Below are positions 19,340 through 27,753 of a stretch of DNA of 61,088 bases, in pieces; position 1 is the first letter of the stretch, and each line of letters opens with the position of its first letter. The DNA comes from Planctomycetota bacterium. Its GTDB lineage: Bacteria > Planctomycetota > Planctomycetia > Pirellulales > Lacipirellulaceae. The notes under the pieces were generated by a model. That model saw only the letters and a program-made list of their open reading frames with translations. It searched no databases and was not told the origin of the DNA. Position numbers and translations under genes: made by a program. The stretch covers positions 1 to 61,088 of the forward strand of contig JAADGV010000045.1 in NCBI GenBank assembly GCA_013152205.1, given 5' to 3'.

Positions 19340-19807
19340 ACCCTAGATTGACGACTGGTTGTGACTCAGGGTGAAAACGCTAGCATGTTTAAGCCCGCGA
19401 ATCACCCAGCGCAGCAAAGCCGCAACCAAGCAGGTAAAGTTGACAGGATAACAGGATAAAAAAGAACGCTAATCGGCGCTAATCTTCACTAATCAGATTA
19501 GCGAAGATTAGTGTTTCAACTCAAATTGATAACCGTTGCAATTCCTTTGCGTCTTTTTGCGAGAGTCCTATCTTAGAGCAGTTCCTTCAATTATGTAGCC
19601 ACCGAGGACTCCTAACAATTAAACCTAGGGCGGCGGCAAGCCTCGCTACGCTCGCTTGCCTTGCCCTAGGCTATGATGTTTAGTCCCGTTGGGGCAGAAG
19701 CAGCTTTGCTGCTTCGATGTAATGTTCAGCCACTAAAATCCCTAAGAAACTACTTTTTCGCGTCTATTCGCGTAATTCGCGGGCCCTTTTCTTTTCAGCT
19801 TAGGTAA
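19340..19807. other. gene-free spacer rich in palindromes
   Basis: No coding region is supported here. The spacer holds an inverted pair CTAATCTTCACTAATC / GATTAGCGAAGATTAG (19480-19512). It also holds half of the R1 element (AGAGCAGTTCCTTCAATTAT from 19577) and a strong hairpin whose ends are CCTAGGGC...GCCCTAGG (19624-19670). AATCCCTAAG and CGCGTCTATTCGCG words precede the next gene. The spacer separates the argH-HEAT unit from the sigma-54 activator. Confidence 0.6.
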
Positions 19808-20875
19808 ATGAGTATCCCACCCTCCACCGCCGACCAGGACGACTTCGCCGAGATTGCACTGCCGGGTGTCATCGGTTCGGGGCAGGCGATGCGAGAGGTC
19901 TATCGCAACACGCGGCAGGTGGCTCGTTCGAGGGCCTCGGTGCTGTTGTTGGGCGAGACCGGGACGGGTAAAGAGGTGATCGCCCATGCGATCCACGAAT
20001 TTAGCAGTCGGAACGATCGACCCTTTGTGCGCGTGAACTGTGGAGCGCTGAGCGAAAACCTGCTCGAAAGCGAGCTGTTTGGTCATGTTCGCGGGGCGTT
20101 TACCGGGGCAATCGACCACCGCACCGGGCGGTTCGAGGCGGCCCACAAGGGCACCATCTTTTTGGACGAAATCAACTCGACCACGCTGCACTTGCAGGTG
20201 AAATTGCTACGGGTGCTGCAAGAACGCGAGTTCGAGCGTGTGGGCGACACCAAGACCGTGCAGGTCGATACCCGGGTGATCGCGGCCAGCAACCGCGATT
20301 TGCTGGAATTGGCGGCTGAGGGCACTTTTCGCGAGGATTTGTACTATCGGCTCAATGTGGTGCCGATTTACCTACCCCCGCTCCGAGACCGGGTCGAAGA
20401 CATTCCCCAGCTAGTGGCTCACTTTCTTGACCTCTACAATGAACAGAACGACCGCTATGTTGCGCATATCGACCCGAAGGCGATGGAAGCGATGCAGCAG
20501 TACAGTTGGCCCGGCAACGTGCGAGAGTTGCAAAATTATGTCGAGCGGGCGGTTGTCATGGCGTTGGGCGACGAGTTGACGCTCGACCTGCTACCCTCGG
20601 TGGTGACCTCAGGACGTCAGCCACGGGCGTTGGGTCGTAGGGCCATGGATATCGAGTCGTTGACCGAAGAGCTGGTGCATACCGGCTTGAACGGCGTGAG
20701 TGACACCGAAAACGATCTCCATAGCCGGATTGTCGATCGGGTCGAGCGCGAGGTGATATCGCAAGTGATGCGAACTTGCGATCATGTGCAGATCAAGGCA
20801 GCCGCACGGCTGGGGATCAACCGAAATACGTTGCACAAGAAGCTAAAGCAGTATGGTTTGGATGGCGAAGGGTAA
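19808..20875 (+). CDS. sigma-54-dependent transcriptional activator (AAA+ and Fis-type HTH, no sensor domain)
   Basis: 355 residues. The AAA+ core has Walker A GETGTGKE (49-56), the sigma-54 contact loop GAFTGA (96-101), Walker B GTIFLDEI (115-122), the sensor/arginine-finger region [20 protein letters not shown], and [16 protein letters not shown]. The C-terminal ~40 residues form a Fis-type helix-turn-helix ([20 protein letters not shown]). The protein hydrolyses ATP to open promoters bound by RpoN holoenzyme. There is no receiver, PAS or GAF domain: only ~18 residues precede the AAA+ module, so activity must be set by expression or by a partner. Target genes are unknown; the hemX-like/hemA pair begins 67 bp downstream and may share its transcript. 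AGG lies just before the ATG. Confidence 0.95.
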   Translation: MSIPPSTADQDDFAEIALPGVIGSGQAMREVYRNTRQVARSRASVLLLGETGTGKEVIAHAIHEFSSRNDRPFVRVNCGALSENLLESELFGHVRGAFTGAIDHRTGRFEAAHKGTIFLDEINSTTLHLQVKLLRVLQEREFERVGDTKTVQVDTRVIAASNRDLLELAAEGTFREDLYYRLNVVPIYLPPLRDRVEDIPQLVAHFLDLYNEQNDRYVAHIDPKAMEAMQQYSWPGNVRELQNYVERAVVMALGDELTLDLLPSVVTSGRQPRALGRRAMDIESLTEELVHTGLNGVSDTENDLHSRIVDRVEREVISQVMRTCDHVQIKAAARLGINRNTLHKKLKQYGLDGEG

Positions 20876-20942
20876 CCGTTCGCCGGCTTAGCCAAGTCTC
20901 CTTCCATAAATTTTTGAGCGAAAATTCGTTAGGCGGCCACCG

Positions 20943-21842
20943 ATGGATTCTGGCATCAACATGTTTTGCTTTTCGGCAAGCTATGGCGTTGCGCTGGCAC
21001 TTGAGTTCTCGGGGCTTTGGGCTCGGAATCGGATTGGGCGATTCGCCCTGTTGTTCTCTGCTATCGCGGGATTGATCGCCCATACTTGGTATCTGGGCCG
21101 CCGGGTGGCCGAGATGCCTGCGGCGCCATTAGCGAGTCAGCAGGATTGGTATGTGCTGGCGGCTTGGGTAGTGGTGATCGTTTATCTGGTACTAAAACTC
21201 TATTACCCACGATCCTCAATGGGGCTGTTCATCTTGCCAGCAGTGTTGGCGCTGGTGGGAATTTCGCGATTTGCCACGAAAACGCCGCTCGCCACTTTTC
21301 AAGCTCCGCGCGTCTGGGGGCAGGTGCATGGTGTGCTGCTGATGCTGGGAACCGTAACCGTACTGGTGGGGTTTTTAGCGGGGCTAATGTATCTGATTCA
21401 GAGCTATCGCTTAAAACACAAGCAGTCGTCCTGGGGGCGGTTGCAGCTTCCTAGCTTGGAATGGTTGGGAAAGGTGAATAGCCGATCGTTGGGGGTGGCG
21501 ACGCTCTTTGTCGGCGGCGGATTTTTTACCGGCGTGCTGAGTCGATTGGCCCATCAGGGCGAACAAAACTTCGTGCCCTGGACAGATCCCGTCGTTCTCA
21601 GTTTGGCGGCAATGTTTGTCTGGCTGATGGTTGCCGAGTGTTTTCGGTTGGTCTACCCAGCAGCTCGACAGGGGCAAAAAGTCGCTTATCTCACGATCGC
21701 AGCGTTTTTGTTCTTGGCGCTCGTTCTTGCCGTGGTGACCTGGGGCGACGACTCGCTGCACATGGGCGCTGAGACCGAAGAGCCTAGCGTATCAACAGAA
21801 TCAGAAGAGCCGAAGGTATCTACGTCCGGAGGTCGCTTATGA
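20943..21842 (+). CDS. HemX/CcsA-like cytochrome c assembly family membrane protein
   Basis: 299 residues with about eight transmembrane helices. Hydrophobic blocks are at ~4-20, 28-48, 65-85, 92-110, 122-150, 178-198, 215-235 and 243-262. The His in VWGQVHGVLLMLGTVTVLVG and those near helix ends (IAHTWYLGRR) resemble the heme-handling His of the CcsA/HemX family. A hydrophilic Ser/Glu-rich C-terminal tail follows (EEPSVSTESEEPKVS). In many bacteria a HemX protein is encoded directly before hemA, as here, and limits glutamyl-tRNA reductase level or handles heme. The stop codon overlaps the hemA start (ATGA at 21839-21842), so translation is probably coupled. The assignment rests on topology and context. 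Confidence 0.78.
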   Translation: MDSGINMFCFSASYGVALALEFSGLWARNRIGRFALLFSAIAGLIAHTWYLGRRVAEMPAAPLASQQDWYVLAAWVVVIVYLVLKLYYPRSSMGLFILPAVLALVGISRFATKTPLATFQAPRVWGQVHGVLLMLGTVTVLVGFLAGLMYLIQSYRLKHKQSSWGRLQLPSLEWLGKVNSRSLGVATLFVGGGFFTGVLSRLAHQGEQNFVPWTDPVVLSLAAMFVWLMVAECFRLVYPAARQGQKVAYLTIAAFLFLALVLAVVTWGDDSLHMGAETEEPSVSTESEEPKVSTSGGRL

Positions 21843-23101
21843 ACCTCCAGATGGTTGGGTGTACGCATCGTGAGACGGGTATCGATATTCGCCAGCAATT
21901 GGCGTTTGATTATTCGCAGACCTTAGAAGCCTTGCGCGAATGGCAATCGCGTTTTCCTGATACTGAATTGTTGTTGCTGTCGACTTGCAACCGAGTGGAA
22001 CTCTATGCAACCGGCGACCCCTTGGCAAACGAGCTGATCAAAGCGCTGTTGGATTATCGGAAGGTTCCCGTCGAGCAGGTCGAGGGACGGATGATGACCT
22101 TGTCGGGCAACGAGGTGGTGAAGTATTTGTATCGGGTTACTTCCAGCCTCGAAAGCATGGTGGTCGGCGAACCACAGATTTTGGCCCAGGTGAAGCAGGC
22201 CTATCAATCGGCTCAGGAAGTGGGATCGACCGGCCCATTGTTGCACGGCTTATTTCAATCGGCACTGCGGACGGCCAAGCGGGTAGCAGGCGAGACCTCG
22301 CTTCACAAGCATCGGGTGAGTATCCCAAGCGTGGCGATTTCTGACTTAGCCAGTTGCGTTTTTGAATCGTTTGACGGCAAGCATGTCCTGGTGATCGGTG
22401 CCGGCGAAATGGCGGACGAAACCCTACGCTACTTGCGAGATGCGGGCGATGCACAGATTCACGTTATTAACCGCGACGTCCAGCGGGGCCAGCAATTGGC
22501 GGAAAAGTGGGACGGGCAGTACCACGGCTGGGAGGAACTGTGGGAGCAGCTCGTCGCGGCAGATTTGACGATCAGCACCACGGCCGCCACCGAGCCTATC
22601 GTGACTACCGCGAATTTCGAAGAGAAAGTGGTCCCAGGACGATATCAGCGGCCCCTGTTCATCCTCGATCTGGCCGTTCCCCGCGATTTCAACCCAGAGG
22701 TGGGTAACGCACTGGGGGTCTATCTATATTCGCTGGACGATTTAGCCCTGGCGTGCGAGAAGAATCGGGCGGCCCGGGCAGCTGAACTGCCAGCCGCCGA
22801 GAAGATTGTGCTCCAGGAAACAAAACGATTTGTCGCTGAAATAAATCACCGCGCGACGGGACCGGTGATTTTCGAGCTACGCAAAGGTCTCGAACGCCCT
22901 AAGAATGCCGAATTAGAACGGCTATTTCACAAGTTGCCAGAACTGGACGACGAAAGCCGAAAAGAGATCGAACAGTTTGCCGATCGGCTGGTGAACAAGA
23001 TGCTGCATCCGCCGTTGAAATCGCTACAAGATGCTTCGAAAAATGGCACCCAGCACGGTCTACTAGACGCGTTGCGAAGTTTGTTCAAGCTAGAAAATTA
23101 G
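21839..23101 (+). CDS. hemA: glutamyl-tRNA reductase
   Basis: First committed enzyme of the C5 pathway: reduces glutamyl-tRNA with NADPH to glutamate-1-semialdehyde for tetrapyrrole synthesis. 420 residues. The N-terminal catalytic domain has VGCTHRETGIDIRQQLAF and LLLLSTCNRVELYA, with the active-site Cys50. LESMVVGEPQILAQVKQAY is the tRNA/substrate block. The NADPH-binding Rossmann domain starts at HVLVIGAGEMADETLRYL, and LFILDLAVPRDFNPEVG and VYLYSLDDL follow. The C-terminal dimerisation helix ends the protein. All key family motifs are intact. The start codon overlaps the stop of the hemX-like gene. It converges on the acidic-protein gene with only 10 bp between stop codons. Confidence 0.97.
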   Translation: MNLQMVGCTHRETGIDIRQQLAFDYSQTLEALREWQSRFPDTELLLLSTCNRVELYATGDPLANELIKALLDYRKVPVEQVEGRMMTLSGNEVVKYLYRVTSSLESMVVGEPQILAQVKQAYQSAQEVGSTGPLLHGLFQSALRTAKRVAGETSLHKHRVSIPSVAISDLASCVFESFDGKHVLVIGAGEMADETLRYLRDAGDAQIHVINRDVQRGQQLAEKWDGQYHGWEELWEQLVAADLTISTTAATEPIVTTANFEEKVVPGRYQRPLFILDLAVPRDFNPEVGNALGVYLYSLDDLALACEKNRAARAAELPAAEKIVLQETKRFVAEINHRATGPVIFELRKGLERPKNAELERLFHKLPELDDESRKEIEQFADRLVNKMLHPPLKSLQDASKNGTQHGLLDALRSLFKLEN

Positions 23102-23111
23102 TAACGACTCG

Positions 23112-23720
23112 CTACTTGTCGTCCTCTTCTTCTTCGTCTTCGTACTCATACTCGTCTGCATCATCATCCTCTTCGTCGTCGGCTTCCTCGTAGTCGCTAT
23201 CGTCTGATTCGTCGTCGACGTCAGAATCGTCGTCGACTTCTTCCCACTCGTCCTCTTCTTCGCCCTCAACCGAGTCGTCGTCGTCCTCCTCTTCTTCGTC
23301 GTCGTCTTCGTACTCGTATTCATACTCGTATTCGTCGGCGTCTTCATCTTCAGCATCGTCGCCATCTTCTTTTTTGTCTTTGTCGTCTTTGTCGTCTTTG
23401 TCGTCTTTGTCTTCGTCCTCTTCGTCCTCTTCGTCCTCTTCGTCTTCGTACTCATATTCATATTCGTACTCGACTTCGTCACCATCTTCTTCTTCGGTGG
23501 CATCTGCTTCGTCAAGCTCTGAGTCGTCTATTTCTGCCCCATCCAACTCGGCAACTGGCCTATTTCTCTCGCTAAGCATCTCGACTGTCCCTTGCCCCGC
23601 CGGCGACCCAAAATCGCCTAACGGAATTTCGAGTCTAGCAAATAACACATCCGTGGCAGGGTTCATGCGTTGCGTAACCATCAATAAACCACTCTGGTGA
23701 GAATCTTCGACGAACAACAC
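23112..23720 (-). CDS. extremely acidic low-complexity protein
   Basis: 202 residues. The first ~65 are of ordinary composition (MLFVEDSHQSGLLMVTQRMN, then ATDVLFARLEIPLGDFGSP). The remaining ~135 are almost only Asp, Glu, Tyr and Lys: EYEYEYEYEDEEDEEDEEDE, DKDDKDDKDDKDKKE, and a second EYEYEYEYED block. Predicted charge is very strongly negative, and no signal peptide or transmembrane segment is visible. The DNA is a TCGTCTTCG-type microsatellite, so length is likely to vary between strains. The opposite strand also stays open (Ser-rich), but the ordered N-terminus and the alternating Glu-Tyr pattern favour the minus strand. It could bind metals, basic proteins or ribosomal surfaces; no function can be assigned. 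Confidence 0.65.
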   Translation of the reverse strand: MLFVEDSHQSGLLMVTQRMNPATDVLFARLEIPLGDFGSPAGQGTVEMLSERNRPVAELDGAEIDDSELDEADATEEEDGDEVEYEYEYEYEDEEDEEDEEDEDKDDKDDKDDKDKKEDGDDAEDEDADEYEYEYEYEDDDEEEEDDDDSVEGEEEDEWEEVDDDSDVDDESDDSDYEEADDEEDDDADEYEYEDEEEEDDK

Positions 23721-23829
23721 GTTATTGCTCCTACATCTTCGTATACCATTTTCGAGAAATTTGCACTGTGCGAATCTGCGATTGGGTGAACTGCACAGTG
23801 TACTCTACCAAATGCCTAAAGTGAAAAGA

Positions 23830-23975
23830 GTTAAACCACGAATAACGCGAATATGGTAGAAATTTCGTTCCAAATGCCCTTCCCAAAAAGCGTCTGCATT
23901 GGTTGATCTTGGGCCTGACCTAGCCTTGATATTCGTGCTATTCGTATGATTCGTCGTTGGTTGTTTTCAGTTTGA
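23830..23975. repeat. palindromic element with CACGAATAACGCGAAT words
   Basis: TTAAACCACGAATAACGCGA at the left and ATTCGTGCTATTCGTATGAT with TCGTCGTTGGTTG at the right are imperfect complements. The layout resembles the CACAGAGGACACGG elements but with a different word. No gene is seen between 23721 and 23975. Confidence 0.5.
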
Positions 23976-24656
23976 TTAAATATTAACTTCCACTTTACGA
24001 ATTTGGTCGATTGGAGGCAATTGTTCCAACCGCCGAAGTCCAAAAACTTGCAAAAATTTCTTGGTGGTCCCATAAAGAAAGGGGCGGCCCAATTCGTCCG
24101 CCCGCCCAACAATACGCAATAAATCTCGTTCCATCAATACTCTCAGGATTTCGCCGCACTGGACGCCCCGAACCGCCTCGACTTCTGCCCGTACAATAGG
24201 CTGCCGATAGGCGACTACTGACAGGGTTTCTAGGGCTGGTGCGGAAAGCCGAGTTTCTTCGGGGCCCCCGTGGAGGCGGTGTATCCAGCTCGCCAGTTGG
24301 TGCCGTGTCAGTAGCTGGACGCCCCCTGCCACCTCGACAATTTGCAGCGCACTGGCCCGCTGGTCATAACGCTGACTAAGCTGTTTGAGCAAAGTCCGCG
24401 TCTCGGTACCATCGGCCAGTTTTGCCAAATTCGCCAGCTTTCTTGTCGACATTGGCTCGCGGGCAAGGAACAAAACCGCTTCGAGACGGGCGATTTTTGC
24501 CTGCTGGTCATCTCGGTCTTGGACTGTAGCAACCTCGACGGTCTGCGGCGTGCTGACCGGCACCGTCGAGCCGGTAGCCCAATGGGCGAGCGGATTGTTG
24601 TATCGCAGAGCAACACTCGACAATTGTTCAGCCATTGAGGGCGAATTTTTACGCAT
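23976..24656 (-). CDS. scpB: segregation and condensation protein B
   Basis: Regulatory winged-helix subunit of the SMC-ScpA-ScpB condensin, which compacts and segregates the chromosome. From ATG 24656 (MRKNSPSMAEQL) the product is 226 residues. The core AKIARLEAVLFLAREPMSTR starts at about residue 52. It continues with LQIVEVAGGVQLLTRHQLASWI and the highly conserved RLSAPALETLSVVAYRQPIVRAEVEAVRG, then LRIVGRADELGRPFLYGTTKKFLQVFGL. All are typical of ScpB. The first ~50 residues are poorly conserved linker. An in-frame ATG at 24719 would overlap the upstream gene by 40 bp; I prefer 24656. scpA is not in the window. The upstream membrane-protein gene ends 23 bp before, so they may be cotranscribed. 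Confidence 0.92.
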   Translation of the reverse strand: MRKNSPSMAEQLSSVALRYNNPLAHWATGSTVPVSTPQTVEVATVQDRDDQQAKIARLEAVLFLAREPMSTRKLANLAKLADGTETRTLLKQLSQRYDQRASALQIVEVAGGVQLLTRHQLASWIHRLHGGPEETRLSAPALETLSVVAYRQPIVRAEVEAVRGVQCGEILRVLMERDLLRIVGRADELGRPFLYGTTKKFLQVFGLRRLEQLPPIDQIRKVEVNI

Positions 24657-24679
24657 AGCAAAAAACCTGGGCTTCACCG

Positions 24680-25213
24680 TTATTTGAATTGGGGCCGGCT
24701 GAGGCGGGCCGTTTGCCAAGTGCTAACTTCGGCAAGAACTTGCTGAATTGCTTCGTCAGGCTGGGCGTGGAACGCTTCGAATTGCTGGGTATGTTGCTCG
24801 CTCTGGGCAAGCGGCATCGCACACCGAAAACGATAAAGTTGCCCGTCGTTACCCCATTTTTCTAGGGCGTACTCAGTGGTCCCCAATGTGCGAAGCTGCT
24901 GCAGTAGCGGCGAAAGCTTCTCTTGCAAGGTTGGGGCAGCCGTTGTCGGCGAGGCGACTTCAGTGGCAAACACCGGTGTCTCGGCAGTCTCAATCGCCAC
25001 CGCTGGAATCACCGCCGGATCGAAATAAGGGGTCGCCACCGTGCGGATATCAGGTGCCGTTGCCTGCTCCGACCCGAGAACGCTCTTCGCAACATCGACC
25101 ACCCGATCGACGACGCTCTGAGCACGGGGTGGCAACGGACCGTAGTAGACCCAGGCGGCTGGTAAGCCCACCAGGACAACCAACATGACGATGGCACGTA
25201 ACAAAACAGCCAT
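24680..25213 (-). CDS. single-span membrane-anchored protein of unknown function
   Basis: 177 residues from ATG 25213, which is preceded by AAGGA with suitable spacing; the frame stays open further upstream without a better start. Residues 1-22 (MAVLLRAIVMLVVLVGLPAA) are a membrane anchor or uncleaved signal. The rest, beginning YYGPLPPRAQSVVDRVVDVA, is probably outside the cytoplasm. It ends with a compact domain: EYALEKWGNDGQLYRFRCAM, then PLAQSEQHTQQFEAF. No known family was recognised. It precedes scpB on the same strand, which may be only positional. Confidence 0.65.
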   Translation of the reverse strand: MAVLLRAIVMLVVLVGLPAAWVYYGPLPPRAQSVVDRVVDVAKSVLGSEQATAPDIRTVATPYFDPAVIPAVAIETAETPVFATEVASPTTAAPTLQEKLSPLLQQLRTLGTTEYALEKWGNDGQLYRFRCAMPLAQSEQHTQQFEAFHAQPDEAIQQVLAEVSTWQTARLSRPQFK

Positions 25214-25527
25214 TGGTTTTCCTTGCTCTGTAGATCGGGCGATCTGTCGGATCGCGGCAACTAGTGACTCGGGAGTAAATATACGAGGTGCGAGAGGATA
25301 ACTGCGAGAGAAATCTAGGGGCAATGGCAATTAGGCGCCGATGCTAGCAGAAGTAAGCCGCTGACGGCTGCTAGGAGCATAGCGAGGGAGGTTCTGTCGG
25401 CAATTTCCGACAGGATTTACGGGATACGTTTTCGATTTGGCCCGTTTGCAGGTATGATGGGGGCGACGGACCTACGCTGGCCCGACAGGCCCGTATTTGT
25501 AGACAAAATGGATGGACCATCGAAGCC

Positions 25528-26085
25528 GTGGCTAAACGATCTTCTCGCCGACCTACACATACCAACACGCTGTCGGTTAGCCGCGCGAAGAGTGGCAATG
25601 GGTGGGTACTCGTTCCGCCGCGCGCCGTTCGCGATTGTGCGGAAGACCTGGAAGAAGTTCGGCTGATGATCGACGCCGGCGAGCATGAAATTGCGATCGA
25701 CGAATTGCGTTGGCTTTTGGGTACCGAGCATGAAATGATCGAAGCCCACTTTTTGTTGGGCAAACTGGCCGTCGAAGCGATTCATGACCTCGCTCTGGCT
25801 CGGGGGCATTTTGGTTTTGGTTACCAATTGGGGATGAAAGCACTGCGAAAGGCGAAAATGCCAAAGCCGGTGCCGGCCCTGCACCCGGCCAATCGGTTGT
25901 TCTTTGATGCCGGTCGGGGATTGATCTGGTGCCTGCACAGCATGGGCAAGTCGGAAATGGCGATCGAAGTGGTGGAGCAACTGTTAGAGTTAGATCCGAA
26001 CGATCCCTTGGGGCTGACAAGTTGGCTCGATGAAATTCGCACCGAAGGCAAGCAGTTGGTGGATATCGGTGTGCTGCTGGGCTAG
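25528..26085 (+). CDS. TPR-like helical protein of unknown function
   Basis: 185 residues from GTG 25528 (MAKRSSRRPTHTNTLSV). A basic N-terminus is followed by helices with TPR-like spacing: DLEEVRLMIDAGEHEIAIDE, MIEAHFLLGKLAVEA, LALARGHFGFGYQLG and SEMAIEVVEQLLELDPNDPL. The last has the classical A...A...LDP ending of a TPR. The sequence between them contains a conserved-looking ALHPANRLFFDAGRGLIWCL. It has no signal and is probably cytoplasmic, perhaps an adaptor. The upstream 25331-25527 region holds no gene. Confidence 0.6.
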   Translation: MAKRSSRRPTHTNTLSVSRAKSGNGWVLVPPRAVRDCAEDLEEVRLMIDAGEHEIAIDELRWLLGTEHEMIEAHFLLGKLAVEAIHDLALARGHFGFGYQLGMKALRKAKMPKPVPALHPANRLFFDAGRGLIWCLHSMGKSEMAIEVVEQLLELDPNDPLGLTSWLDEIRTEGKQLVDIGVLLG

Positions 26086-26120
26086 GGGTTTGTTTCAAAA
26101 AACCCTTTCGGAACAAGCGA

Positions 26121-26189
26121 CACTAGCCCGACGCGCTAGCGAGGGAAATCGCGTATTCCGCCTCCCCTCGCTAGCGCGTCGGGCTAGTG
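26121..26189. repeat. perfect 25-bp inverted repeat between convergent genes
   Basis: Arms 26121-26145 and 26165-26189 (CACTAGCCCGACGCGCTAGC...) are exact complements around a 19-nt loop. It stands between the stop codons of two convergent genes, so it could end transcription from both sides. A decayed relative (GCCCGACGCGCCGGCGAGGG) is at 39557-39608, so this is a dispersed element rather than a unique terminator. Confidence 0.8.
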
Positions 26190-26214
26190 TTGGTTTTGAG
26201 TACACGCCCTTGCT

Positions 26215-27549
26215 CTACGGCAGGGGGATGTCGGTGAGTTCGTAGTCGAAGAGAACGCGGGTGATTGCTGCGGGAGTTCGGTAAACCCAGGTGTAATTGG
26301 CAATGTCGTCGTCTGGCAGCTCGAAGAGATAGGCGAGGCCGACTTCGTTTTCGGATTGCATGGTGGTCTCGAAACCAGCGTGATCGATGATTTCGTTGTT
26401 CTTGTTGAGTAGGTAAGTCAGGTTCTGAAATACCCAGCCGCGATGCGATTCGAGGCCGGCTTCTTCGCTGTCGACCCGGAGCCGCATATGTATTTCCCAA
26501 AGTTCTTGGCTCTTGCGAACGCGGTCGACCGTGACGGTGACGCCGCCCCGTTGCTGCTTTGCGTCTTTGGTTTTGTGCAACTCAGTAAAGCGAAACTCGG
26601 CGACCCGACCAGGGACCAATGCCGAAAATTGCCCTTTGATGCTGGCTAGCTTTAGCACGCTGCGCGGGGGGAGTGCCATCGGGATGGTTAGCTCGGTCGC
26701 GTGGTTGCCGGGCTGAACTTCTACTTCGAGTACGGCTTGCGAATTGGCGAGCGGAATTTCGATGCCGTTGTCGGCGGTGATTTTTATCTGCTCGACGGCT
26801 TGCGAAATGGCAATGGGGCGCAGGCGAGGCTCCCAGGCGATTTCCAGCTCGATACGTGTCCCTTGTTGCACGGGCGTGCGTAACCCGCGCTGAGCAATCA
26901 CGCTGGTCGCCTCGACACGAAAGGGCCCTGCGTAGCTGGCTTTTCCTACGCGAGGGGCTGCGCCCTGCTCTCGTTCGATGACTGCGAGAGACTCTTCGCC
27001 GGAAAATGGATAGAGGCTCAGGCGGGCTTGGTCCAGAATTTTATCGATCGCGGGCCAAAACTCTTCTTCGGCGATGTCGACCGAGACGATTCGCGGCTGC
27101 GTGTCTTGGCCAAACTGGTCGCGATAGTCGACCAGCCGGTTGCCGGTTTGCTCGTAGACTTTGTCGAGTAGCACTTTCAGGTCGGTATCGACGGCGCTGA
27201 GCGTTAGCTTGCTTGCGGTGGTTGTCTCGTTGGCTTGCTGGTTTTCGAGTTGGTGGCGAATTTGGCTAAGTCGCGAGCGGACTTCTTCGGGCATTCCTTC
27301 GATCGGCTTGGGGAGGAGCAAAAGATAGGCGTCGAGTGCTTGGGGGTCGTCGACGGGGGCGAGCTTGATTAGCTCCTGCTCGGCTTGGTCGCGGCGAGCG
27401 GCCTTGTCGTCGTTGAGCTGGCGAACGAGCGGTTCGACGCGATCGATGATCTGGGGGTCGATCTCCTCGGCCCAAGTTGCCTCGCTACTCGGCATGACGA
27501 ACAGGACCATCAAAAGAGCCAAGCTCAAAGCGACAGGTAAATTGCGCAT
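26215..27549 (-). CDS. exported protein of unknown function
   Basis: 444 residues from ATG 27549 (MRNLPVALSLALLMVLFVMP), preceded by GAGGAAACAACG, a strong ribosome-binding site. The frame remains open for 65 codons upstream but runs into a dispersed repeat, so that part is excluded. The signal peptide ends near SSEATWAEE. Next comes a charged helical segment (IIDRVEPLVRQLNDDKAARR), then SAVDTDLKVLLDKVYEQTGN, resembling the secretin/TonB short N-terminal (STN-like) fold common in planctomycete exported proteins. A beta-rich second half follows, with repeated strands such as GPFRVEATSVIAQRGLRTPV and a final immunoglobulin-like region. Probably periplasmic; no enzyme motif is visible. Confidence 0.7.
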   Translation of the reverse strand: MRNLPVALSLALLMVLFVMPSSEATWAEEIDPQIIDRVEPLVRQLNDDKAARRDQAEQELIKLAPVDDPQALDAYLLLLPKPIEGMPEEVRSRLSQIRHQLENQQANETTTASKLTLSAVDTDLKVLLDKVYEQTGNRLVDYRDQFGQDTQPRIVSVDIAEEEFWPAIDKILDQARLSLYPFSGEESLAVIEREQGAAPRVGKASYAGPFRVEATSVIAQRGLRTPVQQGTRIELEIAWEPRLRPIAISQAVEQIKITADNGIEIPLANSQAVLEVEVQPGNHATELTIPMALPPRSVLKLASIKGQFSALVPGRVAEFRFTELHKTKDAKQQRGGVTVTVDRVRKSQELWEIHMRLRVDSEEAGLESHRGWVFQNLTYLLNKNNEIIDHAGFETTMQSENEVGLAYLFELPDDDIANYTWVYRTPAAITRVLFDYELTDIPLP

Positions 27550-27670
27550 CGTTGTTTCCTCATTACCGAGAACGGATCGAGCTGAAGGCCTAATTGTACC
27601 GAGCATACTGATTCTGACGAATGCTTGTGTCGAGCGTAAGCTAAGATTTCTTTGGGAATGAACCCCTAGC

Positions 27671-27720
27671 CGGAGGCACACTTGCCTCCGGGGGCCTTGG
27701 ACCGCGTGGCGGTCCGGCTG
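27671..27720. repeat. dispersed hairpin, inverted copy of the 11307-11332 repeat
   Basis: CCGGAGGCACACTTGCCTCC forms a small hairpin. It is followed by CCTTGGACCGCGTGGCGGTC, the inverse of the repeat at 11307-11332. It lies 33 bp before the DUF1570 start codon. Confidence 0.65.
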
Positions 27721-27753
27721 CTTGGGGGCGTGTATGTGTGGCAAAGTCGGATA

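Noticed and set aside
23090..23700. Long Lys/Thr- and Ser-rich frames antisense or out of frame to the acidic protein
   Set aside because: They are translations of the GAC/GAA microsatellite in other frames; only the acidic frame has an ordinary N-terminus and sensible start.
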